Source: a virus. From it: a DNA stretch of 59,931 nucleotides. Of the stretch, positions 1 to 8,355 are shown one piece after another. Position 1 is the first letter of the stretch. Each line of letters opens with the position of its first letter. Location of the stretch: the IMG/VR virus record IMGVR_UViG_3300042294_003065, positions 1 through 59,931 of that record; one strand, written 5' to 3'. The position numbers were made by a program, and so were the translations under genes. The notes below the pieces were generated by a model. The model did not search any database and was not told where the DNA came from. It saw only the letters and a list, made by a program, of their open reading frames with translations.

Positions 1-160
1 GCTCATCATACTCATCCCAGACCGCAAGCAGCGGCCATGGCCATCCAAAGTCTCCGAGGATGAGCGTGCCGTTTCTCGGGGCCGTGTCTGGCGGCGACCA
101 AGTGCCGAACAAGGCACTGCTGCCAACTTTCGGGGCGGATGTAGTCTTTCGTGTTTTCAT
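1..160 (-). CDS. Partial small phage protein, C-terminus off the left edge
   Basis: Only the first 53 residues are in the window. The start ATG overlaps the stop of the upstream gene (ATGA). The visible part ends in a Trp/Pro-rich stretch with GDFGWPWPLLAVWDEYDE, which looks like real protein rather than a shadow frame. No family was recognised. The tight overlap places it at the end of the same minus-strand operon as the next genes. Confidence 0.6.
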   Translation of the reverse strand, partial: MKTRKTTSAPKVGSSALFGTWSPPDTAPRNGTLILGDFGWPWPLLAVWDEYDE

Positions 161-462
161 GGCTTTTTCGCCGCCCCTTCGGTCGGCAGAGTTTGATCGT
201 TCGGCATGATGACAGTGCCGTCAGCGTCACCGCCCGGCGTAGGGAATACGCCCCCTCCGCCAGTTAGCTCTCCCCATTTCCACCCGCGTTCTACGCGCGT
301 CCACGAGCCCCCACCGATAGCCGGAGCCTTGGTTCCAATGGGATAGTCGCTCCATTTCATTGTGCGCTTCACTCGCCGCCGCTGTTCCGATTCGTAGCTT
401 TCCCACCACGCCGAACCACGCGCTCCAGCGGACAGCGCCGGGCTTGGGAGGTCAGCGGACAT
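157..462 (-). CDS. Hypothetical phage protein, 101 aa
   Basis: The 101-residue product contains MKWSDYPIGTKAPAIGGG and a following Trp-rich stretch, then a Gly/Pro-rich C-terminal half. It overlaps the downstream partial gene by ATGA and its start lies 11 bases inside the upstream gene, consistent with translational coupling. No family was recognised. Confidence 0.6.
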   Translation of the reverse strand: MSADLPSPALSAGARGSAWWESYESEQRRRVKRTMKWSDYPIGTKAPAIGGGSWTRVERGWKWGELTGGGGVFPTPGGDADGTVIMPNDQTLPTEGAAKKP

Positions 463-661
463 CGGTGCTCCTTTCGCCCGGCGTCGCCGCTGAGCTTGAG
501 ACGTTGCCGCCGGCAGCCCGCTCTACGGGCTGCGAATCACGTATTTCTCGGCACCATAAGCATTCGACCTTTCCGCCAATGGGGTGGCTCCAGAAGTGTT
601 CGCGCATCGGGCTCCGGCAATCCATGCGGGCGGCGCGCGTTTCCTTTCGTGGCTCGCTCAT
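452..661 (-). CDS. Small hypothetical protein with one CxxC-like pair
   Basis: The start chosen is the ATG at 661 that overlaps the stop of the upstream gene (ATGA), giving 69 residues. The middle reads REHFWSHPIGGKVECLWC and contains a single Cys pair; the C-terminus is Ser/Ala-rich and may be unstructured. It could bind a metal only as a dimer or with partner residues. Function unknown. Confidence 0.5.
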   Translation of the reverse strand: MSEPRKETRAARMDCRSPMREHFWSHPIGGKVECLWCREIRDSQPVERAAGGNVSSSAATPGERSTDVR

Positions 662-1254
662 TCGTGCTTCCCTGTCTTCACCCACCGATGGAACGCTGTG
701 GCGACGTAGCTCTCATGGGGCTGCAAGCTGTCCAGCGATTTGAACTTCCGCCACTTCTCATTGGGGTGTGTCTCGATGAAGCGGGTGAAGTCGGGCTGCA
801 AGTTTGCAGTCGGCGTTGTTGCGGCTGGCTTCATGTCCTTGGGGTCGAAGATGTCTCTCCACTGGTTGAGCGTGGATGCGTCCAGCGAGGCCAGGACGCC
901 TTTTGTGCCAAACCGCTGTCCGATGCTGCGCAGCTTGGGCACCAGCAGGCGCACCGCTCTCTCGGTCAGTGGGTACTTGATGGCGCGCATTTCCACGAAG
1001 CCCTTCCATGCGTCCGCGAACTTCAGGCTGGAGAGCCACTCGTTGGGCAGCAAGTCCACGAAGAGGTCGCCGGTCTTGCGCTTGGCTCCGTTGAGCACGG
1101 GCTCCGCGGTGAGCCGGAAGCCACCCTTGGGTTCCTCCTTGGGGATGTCGATCCATTTTTCCTCCCGGTAGTCGGAAGCGCTCTGCCATTTCTGCTGGAG
1201 CTTCCCGCTGGCGCTCCATCGCAGGTGCATGGTGGGCATGTAGATTTCGCTCAC
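658..1254 (-). CDS. Phage replication-type C-terminal domain protein
   Basis: The product is 198 aa if the GTG at 1254 that overlaps the upstream stop (GTGA) is used; an ATG 21 bases upstream is the alternative. Residues about 79-139 read FADAWKGFVEMR...PLTERAVRLLVPKL...ASLDASTLNQWRDIFDPK. This is the pattern of the C-terminal domain found in many phage replication and helix-turn-helix proteins, but the usual N-terminal DNA-binding domain is not evident. At residues 149-153 the linker TANLQ is encoded by a copy of the dispersed palindrome CTGCAAATTTGCAG (one mismatch). A short conserved tail (RFIETHPNEKW) follows. Role in replication is inferred. Confidence 0.65.
   Translation of the reverse strand: MSEIYMPTMHLRWSASGKLQQKWQSASDYREEKWIDIPKEEPKGGFRLTAEPVLNGAKRKTGDLFVDLLPNEWLSSLKFADAWKGFVEMRAIKYPLTERAVRLLVPKLRSIGQRFGTKGVLASLDASTLNQWRDIFDPKDMKPAATTPTANLQPDFTRFIETHPNEKWRKFKSLDSLQPHESYVATAFHRWVKTGKHE
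796..809. repeat. Dispersed palindrome, copy 1 (one mismatch)
   Basis: The sequence is CTGCAAGTTTGCAG, one base off the perfect 14-bp palindrome CTGCAAATTTGCAG found elsewhere in the window. It lies in frame inside the replication-type gene and encodes TANLQ on the minus strand. Confidence 0.8.
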
Positions 1255-1457
1255 AGCTCCCCCCATTCCGGACACGCCTCACGGGCGGCGATGTCCCATT
1301 TGACCAGCTCGCCTCTGGTGTTTTTGCCCTTGCTTATCGGCGCAGAGAGGCAGGCAAGCAGGCGCTCAGCGCGCTCCCTCATGGCCGGCGTGCTCTTCCT
1401 GCTCATCACCACGCAGGCGAGGTTCAGGATGGCCTTGAGTTTGTCCGAATCAGTCAT
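1251..1457 (-). CDS. Small helical hypothetical protein, 68 aa
   Basis: The ATG at 1457 is chosen because an AGGG stretch lies about 10 bases upstream. A TTG at 1466 overlapping the upstream stop (TTGA) is possible and would add three residues. The protein (TDSDKLKAILNLACVVMSRK...) is predicted mostly helical. Unknown function; its operon position suggests co-expression with the downstream replication-type gene. Confidence 0.6.
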   Translation of the reverse strand: MTDSDKLKAILNLACVVMSRKSTPAMRERAERLLACLSAPISKGKNTRGELVKWDIAAREACPEWGEL

Positions 1458-1462
1458 GGCAG

Positions 1463-2254
1463 TCAATCCCTGACCTTCATCACCCGGACGTGGGCGACGG
1501 GATGGATTTGGGTCTGGAGGGGTGCTGGCGGGGCTGGTGGCGCTGCGGCGGCCCCATTGGCGAGGATCTCCACGTCACGCATGAATGGGCGGATGCCGTC
1601 GAGGATCTCGTAGCGCCCCATCTTGATCTGCATCTCGTCCACCATGAATACCTCAGCCCTGGAGTGGCACTCGAAGAGCAACTCGAACTGGCGGGTTTCG
1701 TAGTTGGTCCTCACGCTGGACGGGCGCAGGTCTTTCTTGCACAGGGCGCACTGGAAGTAGGCGCGCTCCAGATCGTAGGCGTAGTCGGAGCGTGGCGGGA
1801 TGTAGGCGCGGTCGTCGCGATATGAGATGGAGTCGGGCGGACTTTTGAAGAAGCTCGGCGGGATCGCGGTCTCATCTTGGATTATGCGCAGCATCTCTTT
1901 CGTGAGATCAAAGGTGGAATTTTTGAATGTCACACTGGCGCTGTCGAGCGCCTTCTTCACCTCTGGATTCTTCGTATTCCACGGACTGCTGAACTCCAAC
2001 CACGTCGGGCCTACCGGGCCGAAGGGGATGATGGTGTCCAGCCAGCTTGCGACCTTGATGGCGATGGCGGTGGATTTGATCTGGATGTTCCCGAGTGACA
2101 TTGAACGCAACTCGCCGTGGCATCTGAACTCCAGCCAGTCTGAATCGCTGTCGGCTATCCTTCTGACCGTTGGGATCACCGGCACTGCGCACTTGGGGCA
2201 CTCCCACTTCCGGGAGTTGATGAGGTCCTGAATGATCATGATTGGGAGGTTCAC
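1463..2254 (-). CDS. Hypothetical phage protein with two Cys-pair motifs
   Basis: A GTG start overlaps the upstream stop (GTGA), giving 263 residues. Two CxxC pairs are visible: CPKC near residue 19 with a later Cys, and CALC in the second half followed by a Cys about 25 residues on. This suggests one or two small zinc-binding folds around a middle domain. The C-terminus contains a Pro/Ala-rich linker (AAAAPPAPPAPLQ). No family was recognised. The start codon could instead be a downstream ATG. Confidence 0.7.
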   Translation of the reverse strand: MNLPIMIIQDLINSRKWECPKCAVPVIPTVRRIADSDSDWLEFRCHGELRSMSLGNIQIKSTAIAIKVASWLDTIIPFGPVGPTWLEFSSPWNTKNPEVKKALDSASVTFKNSTFDLTKEMLRIIQDETAIPPSFFKSPPDSISYRDDRAYIPPRSDYAYDLERAYFQCALCKKDLRPSSVRTNYETRQFELLFECHSRAEVFMVDEMQIKMGRYEILDGIRPFMRDVEILANGAAAAPPAPPAPLQTQIHPVAHVRVMKVRD

Positions 2255-2529
2255 TTGGCGTCCGGGAGCTTGCGCAGCTTCGATCTTTCGATCCAGCGAA
2301 TCTTCGGTGGCTTCACGCGGTCGTCGGGGCGATCGAGATTGCAGGCGACCTTCTTGTGCTTGATTGGACGGAAGCAGGGGACCAGCAGGGGCTCACCGCG
2401 GCGCTTCGGGAAAGCGAGGGCATCGGCGATTTCGTAGCGGAACTTGATGACCCGATCGGGCTTCTCGGCTGTTGGATACGGCTTGGCGAACACACATTGG
2501 TCGCCGGGTGTGAGTTTTTCGAGTGCCAT
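2251..2529 (-). CDS. Hypothetical phage protein, 92 aa
   Basis: A compact basic protein beginning MALEKLTPGDQCVFAKPY. The first half looks like a small beta-rich domain and the C-terminus is Lys/Arg-rich (KPPKIRWIERSKLRKL), which suggests nucleic-acid contact. It sits directly upstream of, and overlaps, the CxxC protein gene. Function unknown. Confidence 0.7.
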   Translation of the reverse strand: MALEKLTPGDQCVFAKPYPTAEKPDRVIKFRYEIADALAFPKRRGEPLLVPCFRPIKHKKVACNLDRPDDRVKPPKIRWIERSKLRKLPDAK

Positions 2530-2530
2530 G

Positions 2531-2896
2531 TCAGGTCTCCTTCACGAAGACTCCGCCGGTCATCCGCCCCTTGCGATCCTTGATCTCCTGCCACGCAGCC
2601 TCGATGCACTCCTCCATGGTGAGGTCCCACATCTGGGCCTGCATGACTAGGGTTACGACGATGTCGCCGATGGCGTCCTTGGCCTCCTCCTTGAATTTCC
2701 TGTGATCACTCTTTGCGTCGATGGTGCCGTGCATCACCCCGCTGGCGTGGCCTTCCGCGCCCTCAATCGCAGCGCGAAGCTCCGCCACTTCCTCCTCGGT
2801 CTTCTTTTGCTGCCCGAGGCATGTGGCCTCTCCGGTTGGACCGATGAGGTTCCTGTCGATGCCCCATTGGATGATGTCTTGTTCTCTGTGGATCAT
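2531..2896 (-). CDS. MazG-like nucleotide pyrophosphohydrolase
   Basis: The start is taken as the ATG at 2896 preceded by AAGAAAG, giving 121 aa. The all-alpha NTP-PPase pattern is visible: an EEEVAEL helix near residue 34, then EEAKDAIGDIVVTL, which supplies the conserved acidic residues (ExxE...ExxD) that bind Mg in MazG and dUTPase-like enzymes. Phage MazG proteins hydrolyse (d)NTPs to monophosphates and can alter host nucleotide or alarmone pools. The gene sits beside the RecT-like recombination genes, consistent with a DNA-metabolism segment. Confidence 0.8.
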   Translation of the reverse strand: MIHREQDIIQWGIDRNLIGPTGEATCLGQQKKTEEEVAELRAAIEGAEGHASGVMHGTIDAKSDHRKFKEEAKDAIGDIVVTLVMQAQMWDLTMEECIEAAWQEIKDRKGRMTGGVFVKET

Positions 2897-2918
2897 GATT
2901 TGTCTTTCTTGGTTTGGG

Positions 2919-3125
2919 TTATTTTGCCAGCAGGAAGTCTCTGGCTCTCTCACGCCGCAGGTTTCCGCTCTTGGGCAGCACCTTGCCGGCTTTCTCCAGC
3001 TCCTCCCATGTGGTGTCTCCGGCCTTCACCAGCGCCCATGCGCTCATGTAGTCGAAGCGGCAGAGGCCGCGGGAGAACGCCTTGTTCTTGCATCCGGGGA
3101 CGAGGCATTTGGGCTTGGCGCTCAT
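2919..3125 (-). CDS. Small zinc-finger protein
   Basis: The 68-residue product has an N-terminal CLVPGCKNKAFSRGLC pattern (C-x4-C-x8-C), the usual start of a small treble-clef-like zinc finger seen in many phage proteins. The fourth ligand is not obvious; an Asp occupies the usual His position (RFDY). The rest is helical. It overlaps the stop of the RecT-like gene by ATGA, so it is probably co-translated with the annealing protein. Confidence 0.7.
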   Translation of the reverse strand: MSAKPKCLVPGCKNKAFSRGLCRFDYMSAWALVKAGDTTWEELEKAGKVLPKSGNLRRERARDFLLAK

Positions 3126-4294
3126 TTCTTTGGAGTGTTCAGCGCCTCAAAGGCCATGGCGATCATGCTGGCCTCCTTGCGGATGTCTGGCTTGGCCTTG
3201 CCGAGGTCCTTCTTCTGGTAGGCCGCGTGCAAGACAGACACTTCCTCTTTAGAAAGAGAGCCGAGTCGCTTGTTGCCGTATTTCGTCACCTCGTAGTCCT
3301 GCCATTTGGTGAGCCTGGGCTCGGGCGCTGGCTCAGCGAGCCCCGGAAGCTGGTCGGGTGGCTCCACGGTGGCGTCGGTGGCGTCCACGGTTTTCATGCC
3401 GGCGTTGTGAGTGTCCGGAACCTCGGCGGCCTTCATCGGAAGGTCGCTTGAAATTCTGCTGGTGATGTCCATTTCCGCCAGCTTGCACCGCAGGTCCGAA
3501 GCCAGTCCGAGCAGCTCCTTGCGGCGCTCTCCAGTGGCCTGCTCGGCGTCTTCAAGGTGCTGGGCCATCATGGACTTGATCGCGTCCTTCTCGCGCTCCT
3601 GGGGGCTTTTCTGTTCGATGGCGAGGCGTTGCTCGACCACGCGGGCGTCCTGAAGGTCCACGTCGGAGGAGAGGCCGGACATCACCGAGGGGTCGATGAG
3701 CTTCACGGCGTCCGTCACGCAGCGCCACTGAAGCATGCTGATCGCTCCCGCGGCCCAGTTGTTCTTGGTGCCGCTCTTGCCCTGCGTGATCCCCTTGGCC
3801 TCCGCGTCCGCGAGGGTGCGAATGACGGTGCATTCGTTCTCCCGCGCCAGCTTGGAGAGGGCCAGCATCAGCTCGCTCTCCCGCTTGCGGTCCCACTCGG
3901 GCTGCATCTGCATGATGTCCAGCTCGTACTGAAGCCCGAAACGCTCGCAGGCCCGTTTCCGGTCCTCATCGGTGATGGGCTTGATGGTGAAGAAGCTGCC
4001 GGCGACCACGGTGTTGGTGCGCAGGTGCCAGAGGATGGTTCCGTGCTGCTGGAAGACGCTCTGGGTGTAGTCGGCGCGCTGGGAGAGCTTCCCGGTGTCG
4101 AAGACATGGACCTCCTTGAGGAGCTGAGCCAGGGTCTTGCCTTCCTCGCGGGCCATCATCATCAGGGTGATGGCCTGGGCTGGTTTCGTGATGCCGAAGC
4201 AGCCGGAGTCGGCGATCTGTTTGGCCATGGCCATCGCGTCCTCCATGGTGGCGAGGGCGAATGGGTTGGGTTGGGTGGCGAGTTGGGTTTCCAT
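3122..4294 (-). CDS. RecT-like single-strand annealing protein
   Basis: The 390-aa product begins NPFALATMEDAMAMAKQIADSG, followed by KPAQAITLMMMAREEGKTLAQLL and VFDTGKLSQRADYT. That order (cell-wide search helix, two-helix core, GK-x-S strand) is typical of RecT/Red-beta-type annealing proteins. The C-terminal third is acidic and variable. Such proteins coat ssDNA and pair complementary strands during phage recombination and replication. No partner exonuclease (RecE or lambda Exo type) is visible next to it. The downstream DUF736-like and MazG-like genes support a DNA-metabolism operon. Family assignment rests on pattern, not on a search. Confidence 0.7.
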   Translation of the reverse strand: METQLATQPNPFALATMEDAMAMAKQIADSGCFGITKPAQAITLMMMAREEGKTLAQLLKEVHVFDTGKLSQRADYTQSVFQQHGTILWHLRTNTVVAGSFFTIKPITDEDRKRACERFGLQYELDIMQMQPEWDRKRESELMLALSKLARENECTVIRTLADAEAKGITQGKSGTKNNWAAGAISMLQWRCVTDAVKLIDPSVMSGLSSDVDLQDARVVEQRLAIEQKSPQEREKDAIKSMMAQHLEDAEQATGERRKELLGLASDLRCKLAEMDITSRISSDLPMKAAEVPDTHNAGMKTVDATDATVEPPDQLPGLAEPAPEPRLTKWQDYEVTKYGNKRLGSLSKEEVSVLHAAYQKKDLGKAKPDIRKEASMIAMAFEALNTPKK

Positions 4295-4296
4295 AG

Positions 4297-4638
4297 TTAA
4301 AAAATGCGGTTTCCGTCTTCATCGACGGGGTCGAGCTTGCGCTCTGGTTGCGCTGGCTGGTGAAGGGGCGGTGGTGGCATGTGGCGGCGGGCGCTCTCCC
4401 GTCCGGCGGAGGATGCAGGGCCTCCGGTGACCGGGCGCTCGGGGCGGGCGTCCTTGGGGCGGAAAGAGACGGAGAAGAAGCCCTTCTTGTCGTCCTTCGG
4501 TGGCTTGGTCCACATATCGACCCAGAAGGCTTCGCCGTTAATGACGGCGCTGCCGGTGAAGTCGGGGTCCTGCTTACCTTCGCGTTTCCGGTCATTGCGG
4601 AAGACTTTAGCTGTGTTGTCTTTTTGATTGTAGGCCAT
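4297..4638 (-). CDS. DUF736-like ssDNA-binding type protein
   Basis: The 113-aa product has the order FRNDRKREGKQDPDFTGSAVINGEAFWVDMW...GFFSVSF. This matches the small OB-like proteins (DUF736-type) found beside phage and plasmid recombinases, where they resemble ssDNA-binding proteins. The tail from residue about 65 is Pro/Arg-rich and ends in the acidic DPVDEDGNRIF, similar to the acidic C-terminal tip of SSB. It lies immediately upstream of the RecT-like gene in the transcript, so a role at ssDNA is likely but inferred. Confidence 0.65.
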   Translation of the reverse strand: MAYNQKDNTAKVFRNDRKREGKQDPDFTGSAVINGEAFWVDMWTKPPKDDKKGFFSVSFRPKDARPERPVTGGPASSAGRESARRHMPPPPLHQPAQPERKLDPVDEDGNRIF

Positions 4639-4640
4639 GG

Positions 4641-4919
4641 TTAAGATTGGGGCTGTGGATCAGGAAACACCAGCGTCTTGCATTCGGTGATGCTGCGCAT
4701 TAGGGAGTCGAGCTGGTTGGCCTTGCGCGCCTTTTCGTCCAGTCGGTCGAATGCGGGCTTGAGGTCGATCTCCGTGCCGAGCCGGAACTGGACACCCTTC
4801 TGCTTAATGAGCCTCAACTGATCGTCTGTGATAAGTCTGCACGCCTCGTCTTCCGAAAGCTCCACCACGAGCCTTCGATCAGCCGAGTATCCTCCGTCGC
4901 TGTAGCTGATGACTTTCAT
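4641..4919 (-). CDS. Hypothetical protein, 92 aa
   Basis: Begins MKVISYSDGGYSADRRLVVELSEDEACRLI, with a helical C-terminal half. It lies one base downstream of the coiled-coil gene and two bases before the DUF736-like gene, within the recombination operon. No family was recognised. Confidence 0.7.
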   Translation of the reverse strand: MKVISYSDGGYSADRRLVVELSEDEACRLITDDQLRLIKQKGVQFRLGTEIDLKPAFDRLDEKARKANQLDSLMRSITECKTLVFPDPQPQS

Positions 4920-4920
4920 A

Positions 4921-5808
4921 TCAGCGCGCCTTGGCCGAGAACACCGCCCGCTTGGTCCAGGTGATGCCGGGGATGCGGAGGTTCGGGTCGTCGGAGTTGT
5001 TGATCACGTATTTGAGCTGGACGAGATCGGGGCTGAGGCGCACGCAGTCCGGCCGGGCCTTGTAGAGGGCGAGAATGTCGAGCACCTCGATGTCAATTTC
5101 TGTGCGCTGGGCTCCGCCTGTGGCCTTCTCCTGCCGCAGCTTCTCGGCTGCCGCCAGCTTCTCGCTTTCGAGCTGCCGCAGGGCGCGGTCGGTGGCTTCC
5201 TGCTGCTCCTTGCGGGCGGCCTCAATGGCCTCTGCCCTTTCCTCTGCGTCCAGTTGGGCCTGTAGCTGCGCGGCCTTCGCTTTGGCTGTCAGCTCCTTGC
5301 CGGCGGCTTCCGCGCGGTCCTGGGCCTGTTTCTGCTTCAGGGCGCGGGCTTCCTGTTCTTTGCGCAGACGCTCGGCTTCCGCTTCCGCCTTCCGTTGGGC
5401 CTCCGCGGCCTCCTGCTGGATGCGCCGGGCCTCGCGCTCGCGGGCCTCCAGCTCGCGCTGGGCTATCATTTCCTGCTCGGCGTTGTAGGCACCGACGAGC
5501 TGGTTGAGGCGGCGCTTCTCGGCTTCGAGTTCCTTGACGTGATCGGCGGCGGCCTTGTCGATGGCCTGCCCCATCCGGAAGAACGGGTCCTTGATGGCCT
5601 TGCGATCCTTCTCGACCTGCGAGATGTGACCGGCGATGTGACCGGCGACCTTGATGGCAAAGTCGCGGGTGCTGGCGTCCGGAATGACTACGAGGTGGTT
5701 GGACTGGACGAGCAGCTCAGCTTTGAGCTTCGCTCCCTCCTCGTTGATGATTGGGGCTGGCGGGGCCGCGGAGATCTCCGGGGCGATGATGAGTTCGGTG
5801 TGGGTCAT
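4921..5808 (-). CDS. Long coiled-coil phage protein
   Basis: The ATG at 5808 is chosen (295 aa) because the upstream extension is basic, Cys-rich and unlike the rest. An N-terminal domain (about 1-90) is followed by an Ala/Glu/Arg/Gln coiled coil over roughly residues 95-235 and a C-terminal domain containing IPGITWTKRAVF. This layout recurs in phage proteins next to RecT-type recombinases (DUF1351-like in general form), where some may act as host-nuclease inhibitors. That role is not shown here. The leader (CATACCA before ATG) has no Shine-Dalgarno sequence. Confidence 0.7.
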   Translation of the reverse strand: MTHTELIIAPEISAAPPAPIINEEGAKLKAELLVQSNHLVVIPDASTRDFAIKVAGHIAGHISQVEKDRKAIKDPFFRMGQAIDKAAADHVKELEAEKRRLNQLVGAYNAEQEMIAQRELEAREREARRIQQEAAEAQRKAEAEAERLRKEQEARALKQKQAQDRAEAAGKELTAKAKAAQLQAQLDAEERAEAIEAARKEQQEATDRALRQLESEKLAAAEKLRQEKATGGAQRTEIDIEVLDILALYKARPDCVRLSPDLVQLKYVINNSDDPNLRIPGITWTKRAVFSAKAR

Positions 5809-5881
5809 TGGTATGAGGTTGGCGTGAGGCCCAATCATTCCCACGGGTTTTCGCGGGGCGCAAGTTCTTTTTGAAAGTTTT

Positions 5882-7735
5882 TTAACTTTGCACGTTTTGT
5901 TGCTCCGTCTCATTGGGCGGAGACAGGAGGCCGAGCTGGAGGGCGCGGATGGTCACATGCGATTCGCAGTCCGCCAAATGGTTCCGCTGATGAAGCTCGT
6001 GCCACACCCACTCCACTTTCCCGGTGCGTTTGTTTTTCTCTTTGCGCTTCACTCGACTATTGAGATGCGCGGCGTAGTCCGGATGGACATTCACGGTGCA
6101 GTGCCACATGGCCGGCTCGGCATAGCGCAGGCTGGACACCATATCGAGCGCGTCGTGCTTGCTGAAGAGACAGAACACCGCCCGCTGGAACGTCCGGTTC
6201 CCCCATGATGTCCCGAGCATCGGGTCACGAAATTGAGGGACCGAGTAGGGCCTCCAGACCCGCTTGCCGTCGATGGTCCACTGGAATTTGCGGGTGTTGC
6301 TGCCCCACACGCCGCGCCAGTTGCGCTCGATGATCATGCGCGCCACTTGGTTTGGTCGGTGGGCCATGTCCATGGTGACGTTCTCCCCGGCTACGTTGTA
6401 TTCCTTCTGCTTCTCATCCAGCTCTTCGATGGTGTGGGCGAACCCGGCATCCAGCAGCCAGCTCTGGCCGCGTGAAAGCTCTGGGCTGGGGCGCTGGAAT
6501 TTCCTGATGAGATACCAGTAGCCAATCTCCTGCACGTCGATCGACATCAGCGGAACTGCGTCGTCGGCGATGTCCTGCGGCGTGAACAGCTCCAGCTTCA
6601 CCTCCTTGAAATCGTAGGCCATGGACTCGTCGAACGGTTCAGCCAGCCAGCCGTTGATGAAGTTCTGAAGTTCGCTGCGCAGTCCTTTGGCGAGCAGGAA
6701 TTTCACAGCGATGGACGCGAGCGAGGTTTCCTGCCCGAGGATGGAGTATAGCGAGCTGAGCTGGTAGCCGCGGCGGCCGGTCTCGGCGTTGGGGTTGCTG
6801 GGCCTCCAGATGCCGGCCTCCAGCATGTCGGGGCGCTCGAAGCTGTGGATCATCCCGCCGCATTCCTGGCACTTGTAGTGGGCCAGGGCGCGAACCTTCT
6901 TCATGTCCCAGTTGCCGTTGGTCTTGGCTTCGTCCGCGTGCTCGTGCCACCACCGCACCCCGCAGTCCCCGTGCCTCTCGCTCTTGATGCTGAACTTCAG
7001 CAGAATCTCATGCGAGCAGCGCGGGCATGGGACGTGAAACTTCCGCTGGTCGGTCTTGAGGTATTCGACCCAGATCATCCGGTCGGCGAGCGTGGGGCTG
7101 CTGGCCTTGACCGACATCGGGAAGTGGAAGGTCTTCTGCCGCTCCTCGACCAGCGCGATGGTGCCGGCGTCGAACCCGAGCTGGTCGTAGAACTTGTCCA
7201 CCTCGTCCTGCTGGATGAGTCCGCGGGGACGGGAGGCCAGGTTGGCTGGTGAGCCGGCTCCACCGAAGTTGAGCACCATGCTGCTGTAGTGCTGGGCCAG
7301 GAATCCCCAGAGGTGTTTGTCCACAGCTCCCTTGGCGGTGCGCGGGACGAGATCCATGACCGACTTGCAGTGGCGCACGAATCCCATGAAGCGCTCCTTG
7401 TTGAAGTCGCGGGCCTGGTCCCCGTTGGCCATGATCCACAGTGCGTCCTCCGGGTCGCGGGCAATGCGGAAGAGCATGCCGAGGATGAGCAGTGTGGTCT
7501 TTGCCGATTGCGTCGCGAAGGCGAGCACCAGATGCCGGATGGTCTTGTCGGCGTAGCACTCCAGGATCTCCCGGCCGTAGGGGATGTATTTCATCTGCAC
7601 CTTGCCGGTGATCGCTCCGGTGGGCAGCTCGCAGTTCCGCTCCACCCACGACACCACACTCTCGATCTGAACCGGGGAGAGGCTGTCTTCGAGGCTGTCG
7701 AAGATCGACTCGACGGATGGCTGGTTATATCCCAC
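5882..7735 (-). CDS. terL: Terminase large subunit, GpA type
   Basis: This is the DNA-packaging motor: an ATPase pumps DNA through the portal and a nuclease cuts genome ends. The start is taken as GTG at 7735 with AAGGAGG seven bases upstream, giving 617 aa. The N-terminal ATPase has an atypical P-loop, ATQSAKTTLL, as in the lambda GpA family, then IMANGDQARDFNKERF and the adaptor region QQDEVDKF. A Cys-rich insertion CPRC...CQEC (zinc ribbon) follows in the middle, then a C-terminal nuclease domain containing SIDVQEIGYWYLI and MDMAHRP. It overlaps the small subunit gene by 11 bases. Confidence 0.9.
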   Translation of the reverse strand: MGYNQPSVESIFDSLEDSLSPVQIESVVSWVERNCELPTGAITGKVQMKYIPYGREILECYADKTIRHLVLAFATQSAKTTLLILGMLFRIARDPEDALWIMANGDQARDFNKERFMGFVRHCKSVMDLVPRTAKGAVDKHLWGFLAQHYSSMVLNFGGAGSPANLASRPRGLIQQDEVDKFYDQLGFDAGTIALVEERQKTFHFPMSVKASSPTLADRMIWVEYLKTDQRKFHVPCPRCSHEILLKFSIKSERHGDCGVRWWHEHADEAKTNGNWDMKKVRALAHYKCQECGGMIHSFERPDMLEAGIWRPSNPNAETGRRGYQLSSLYSILGQETSLASIAVKFLLAKGLRSELQNFINGWLAEPFDESMAYDFKEVKLELFTPQDIADDAVPLMSIDVQEIGYWYLIRKFQRPSPELSRGQSWLLDAGFAHTIEELDEKQKEYNVAGENVTMDMAHRPNQVARMIIERNWRGVWGSNTRKFQWTIDGKRVWRPYSVPQFRDPMLGTSWGNRTFQRAVFCLFSKHDALDMVSSLRYAEPAMWHCTVNVHPDYAAHLNSRVKRKEKNKRTGKVEWVWHELHQRNHLADCESHVTIRALQLGLLSPPNETEQQNVQS

Positions 7736-8318
7736 GGAGCGCCTCCTTGCCGGACAGCATGATCTCATCGCACGCCCGCTGCAAAATGGTCACGGCCTTC
7801 AGTGGCTCCTGCTCGTTGATCTGCGGCCCCACCTCCTGCGGCAGCTTCTTCAGTCGTTTGGTCATCGCCTCGATCGCTCTCCTCACTGCGTCGAGGATCT
7901 GCTGCTTGTTGACCAGCAGGCCGCGCCGCTCCTGCTCCTCCCGGACCATCCGCTCGATCTTGACCAATGCCTCGCTCGCCTTGGTGTGGTTGGAGAGCAG
8001 CACCGCCTGGTCTCGGGTTTCGGCTGTGTGGTATTCCTGAAAGGCGGCGTCGGCGGTGATCCGGGAATTGGTCAGGATGTCCCCGAGGGTGTCCCCGGTC
8101 TTCGCGGGCTTGGGCGGGGCCTTCGGCCGGCCTCTTTTCGCGGACTGCAAATTTGCAGTCCTGCCGTTCGTCGCCTCGCGTCTCTTGATGTCCCTGTCCC
8201 GCCAGAGCTTCGCGGCCCGCAGGCTGTTGATCGGCATCCCCTTCAGCTTCAACTCTGCTGCCCGCGTTTTGGAGACGCCGAGATGTTTTCCGATCTGGGA
8301 CAGTGATGGTGCGGGCAT
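7725..8318 (-). CDS. terS: Terminase small subunit-like DNA-binding protein
   Basis: The 197-aa product starts with a helix-turn-helix (LSQIGKHLGVSKTRAAELKLKG) of the Nu1 type and is followed directly by the large subunit gene, so it probably recognises the packaging site. Residues 54-58 read TANLQ and are encoded by a complete 20-bp palindrome GGACTGCAAATTTGCAGTCC. This sits in a basic linker (KRGRPKAPPKPAKTG) between the HTH and the helical C-terminal domain that would oligomerise and contact the large subunit. Assignment as TerS rests on position plus the HTH. Confidence 0.75.
   Translation of the reverse strand: MPAPSLSQIGKHLGVSKTRAAELKLKGMPINSLRAAKLWRDRDIKRREATNGRTANLQSAKRGRPKAPPKPAKTGDTLGDILTNSRITADAAFQEYHTAETRDQAVLLSNHTKASEALVKIERMVREEQERRGLLVNKQQILDAVRRAIEAMTKRLKKLPQEVGPQINEQEPLKAVTILQRACDEIMLSGKEALRGI
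8142..8161. repeat. Dispersed palindrome, copy 2 (full 20 bp)
   Basis: GGACTGCAAATTTGCAGTCC is a perfect 20-bp palindrome. It is read in frame by the small terminase gene as RTANLQS. Confidence 0.9.
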
Positions 8319-8355
8319 TGGCTTGGGAGTGAGGTGGACTCGCTATGCCTCGGTG

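Noticed and set aside
496-1473. Long plus-strand open frames opposite the first genes
   Set aside because: They are GC-rich antisense shadows of minus-strand genes with clear domain content and overlapping starts; no leader or family features.
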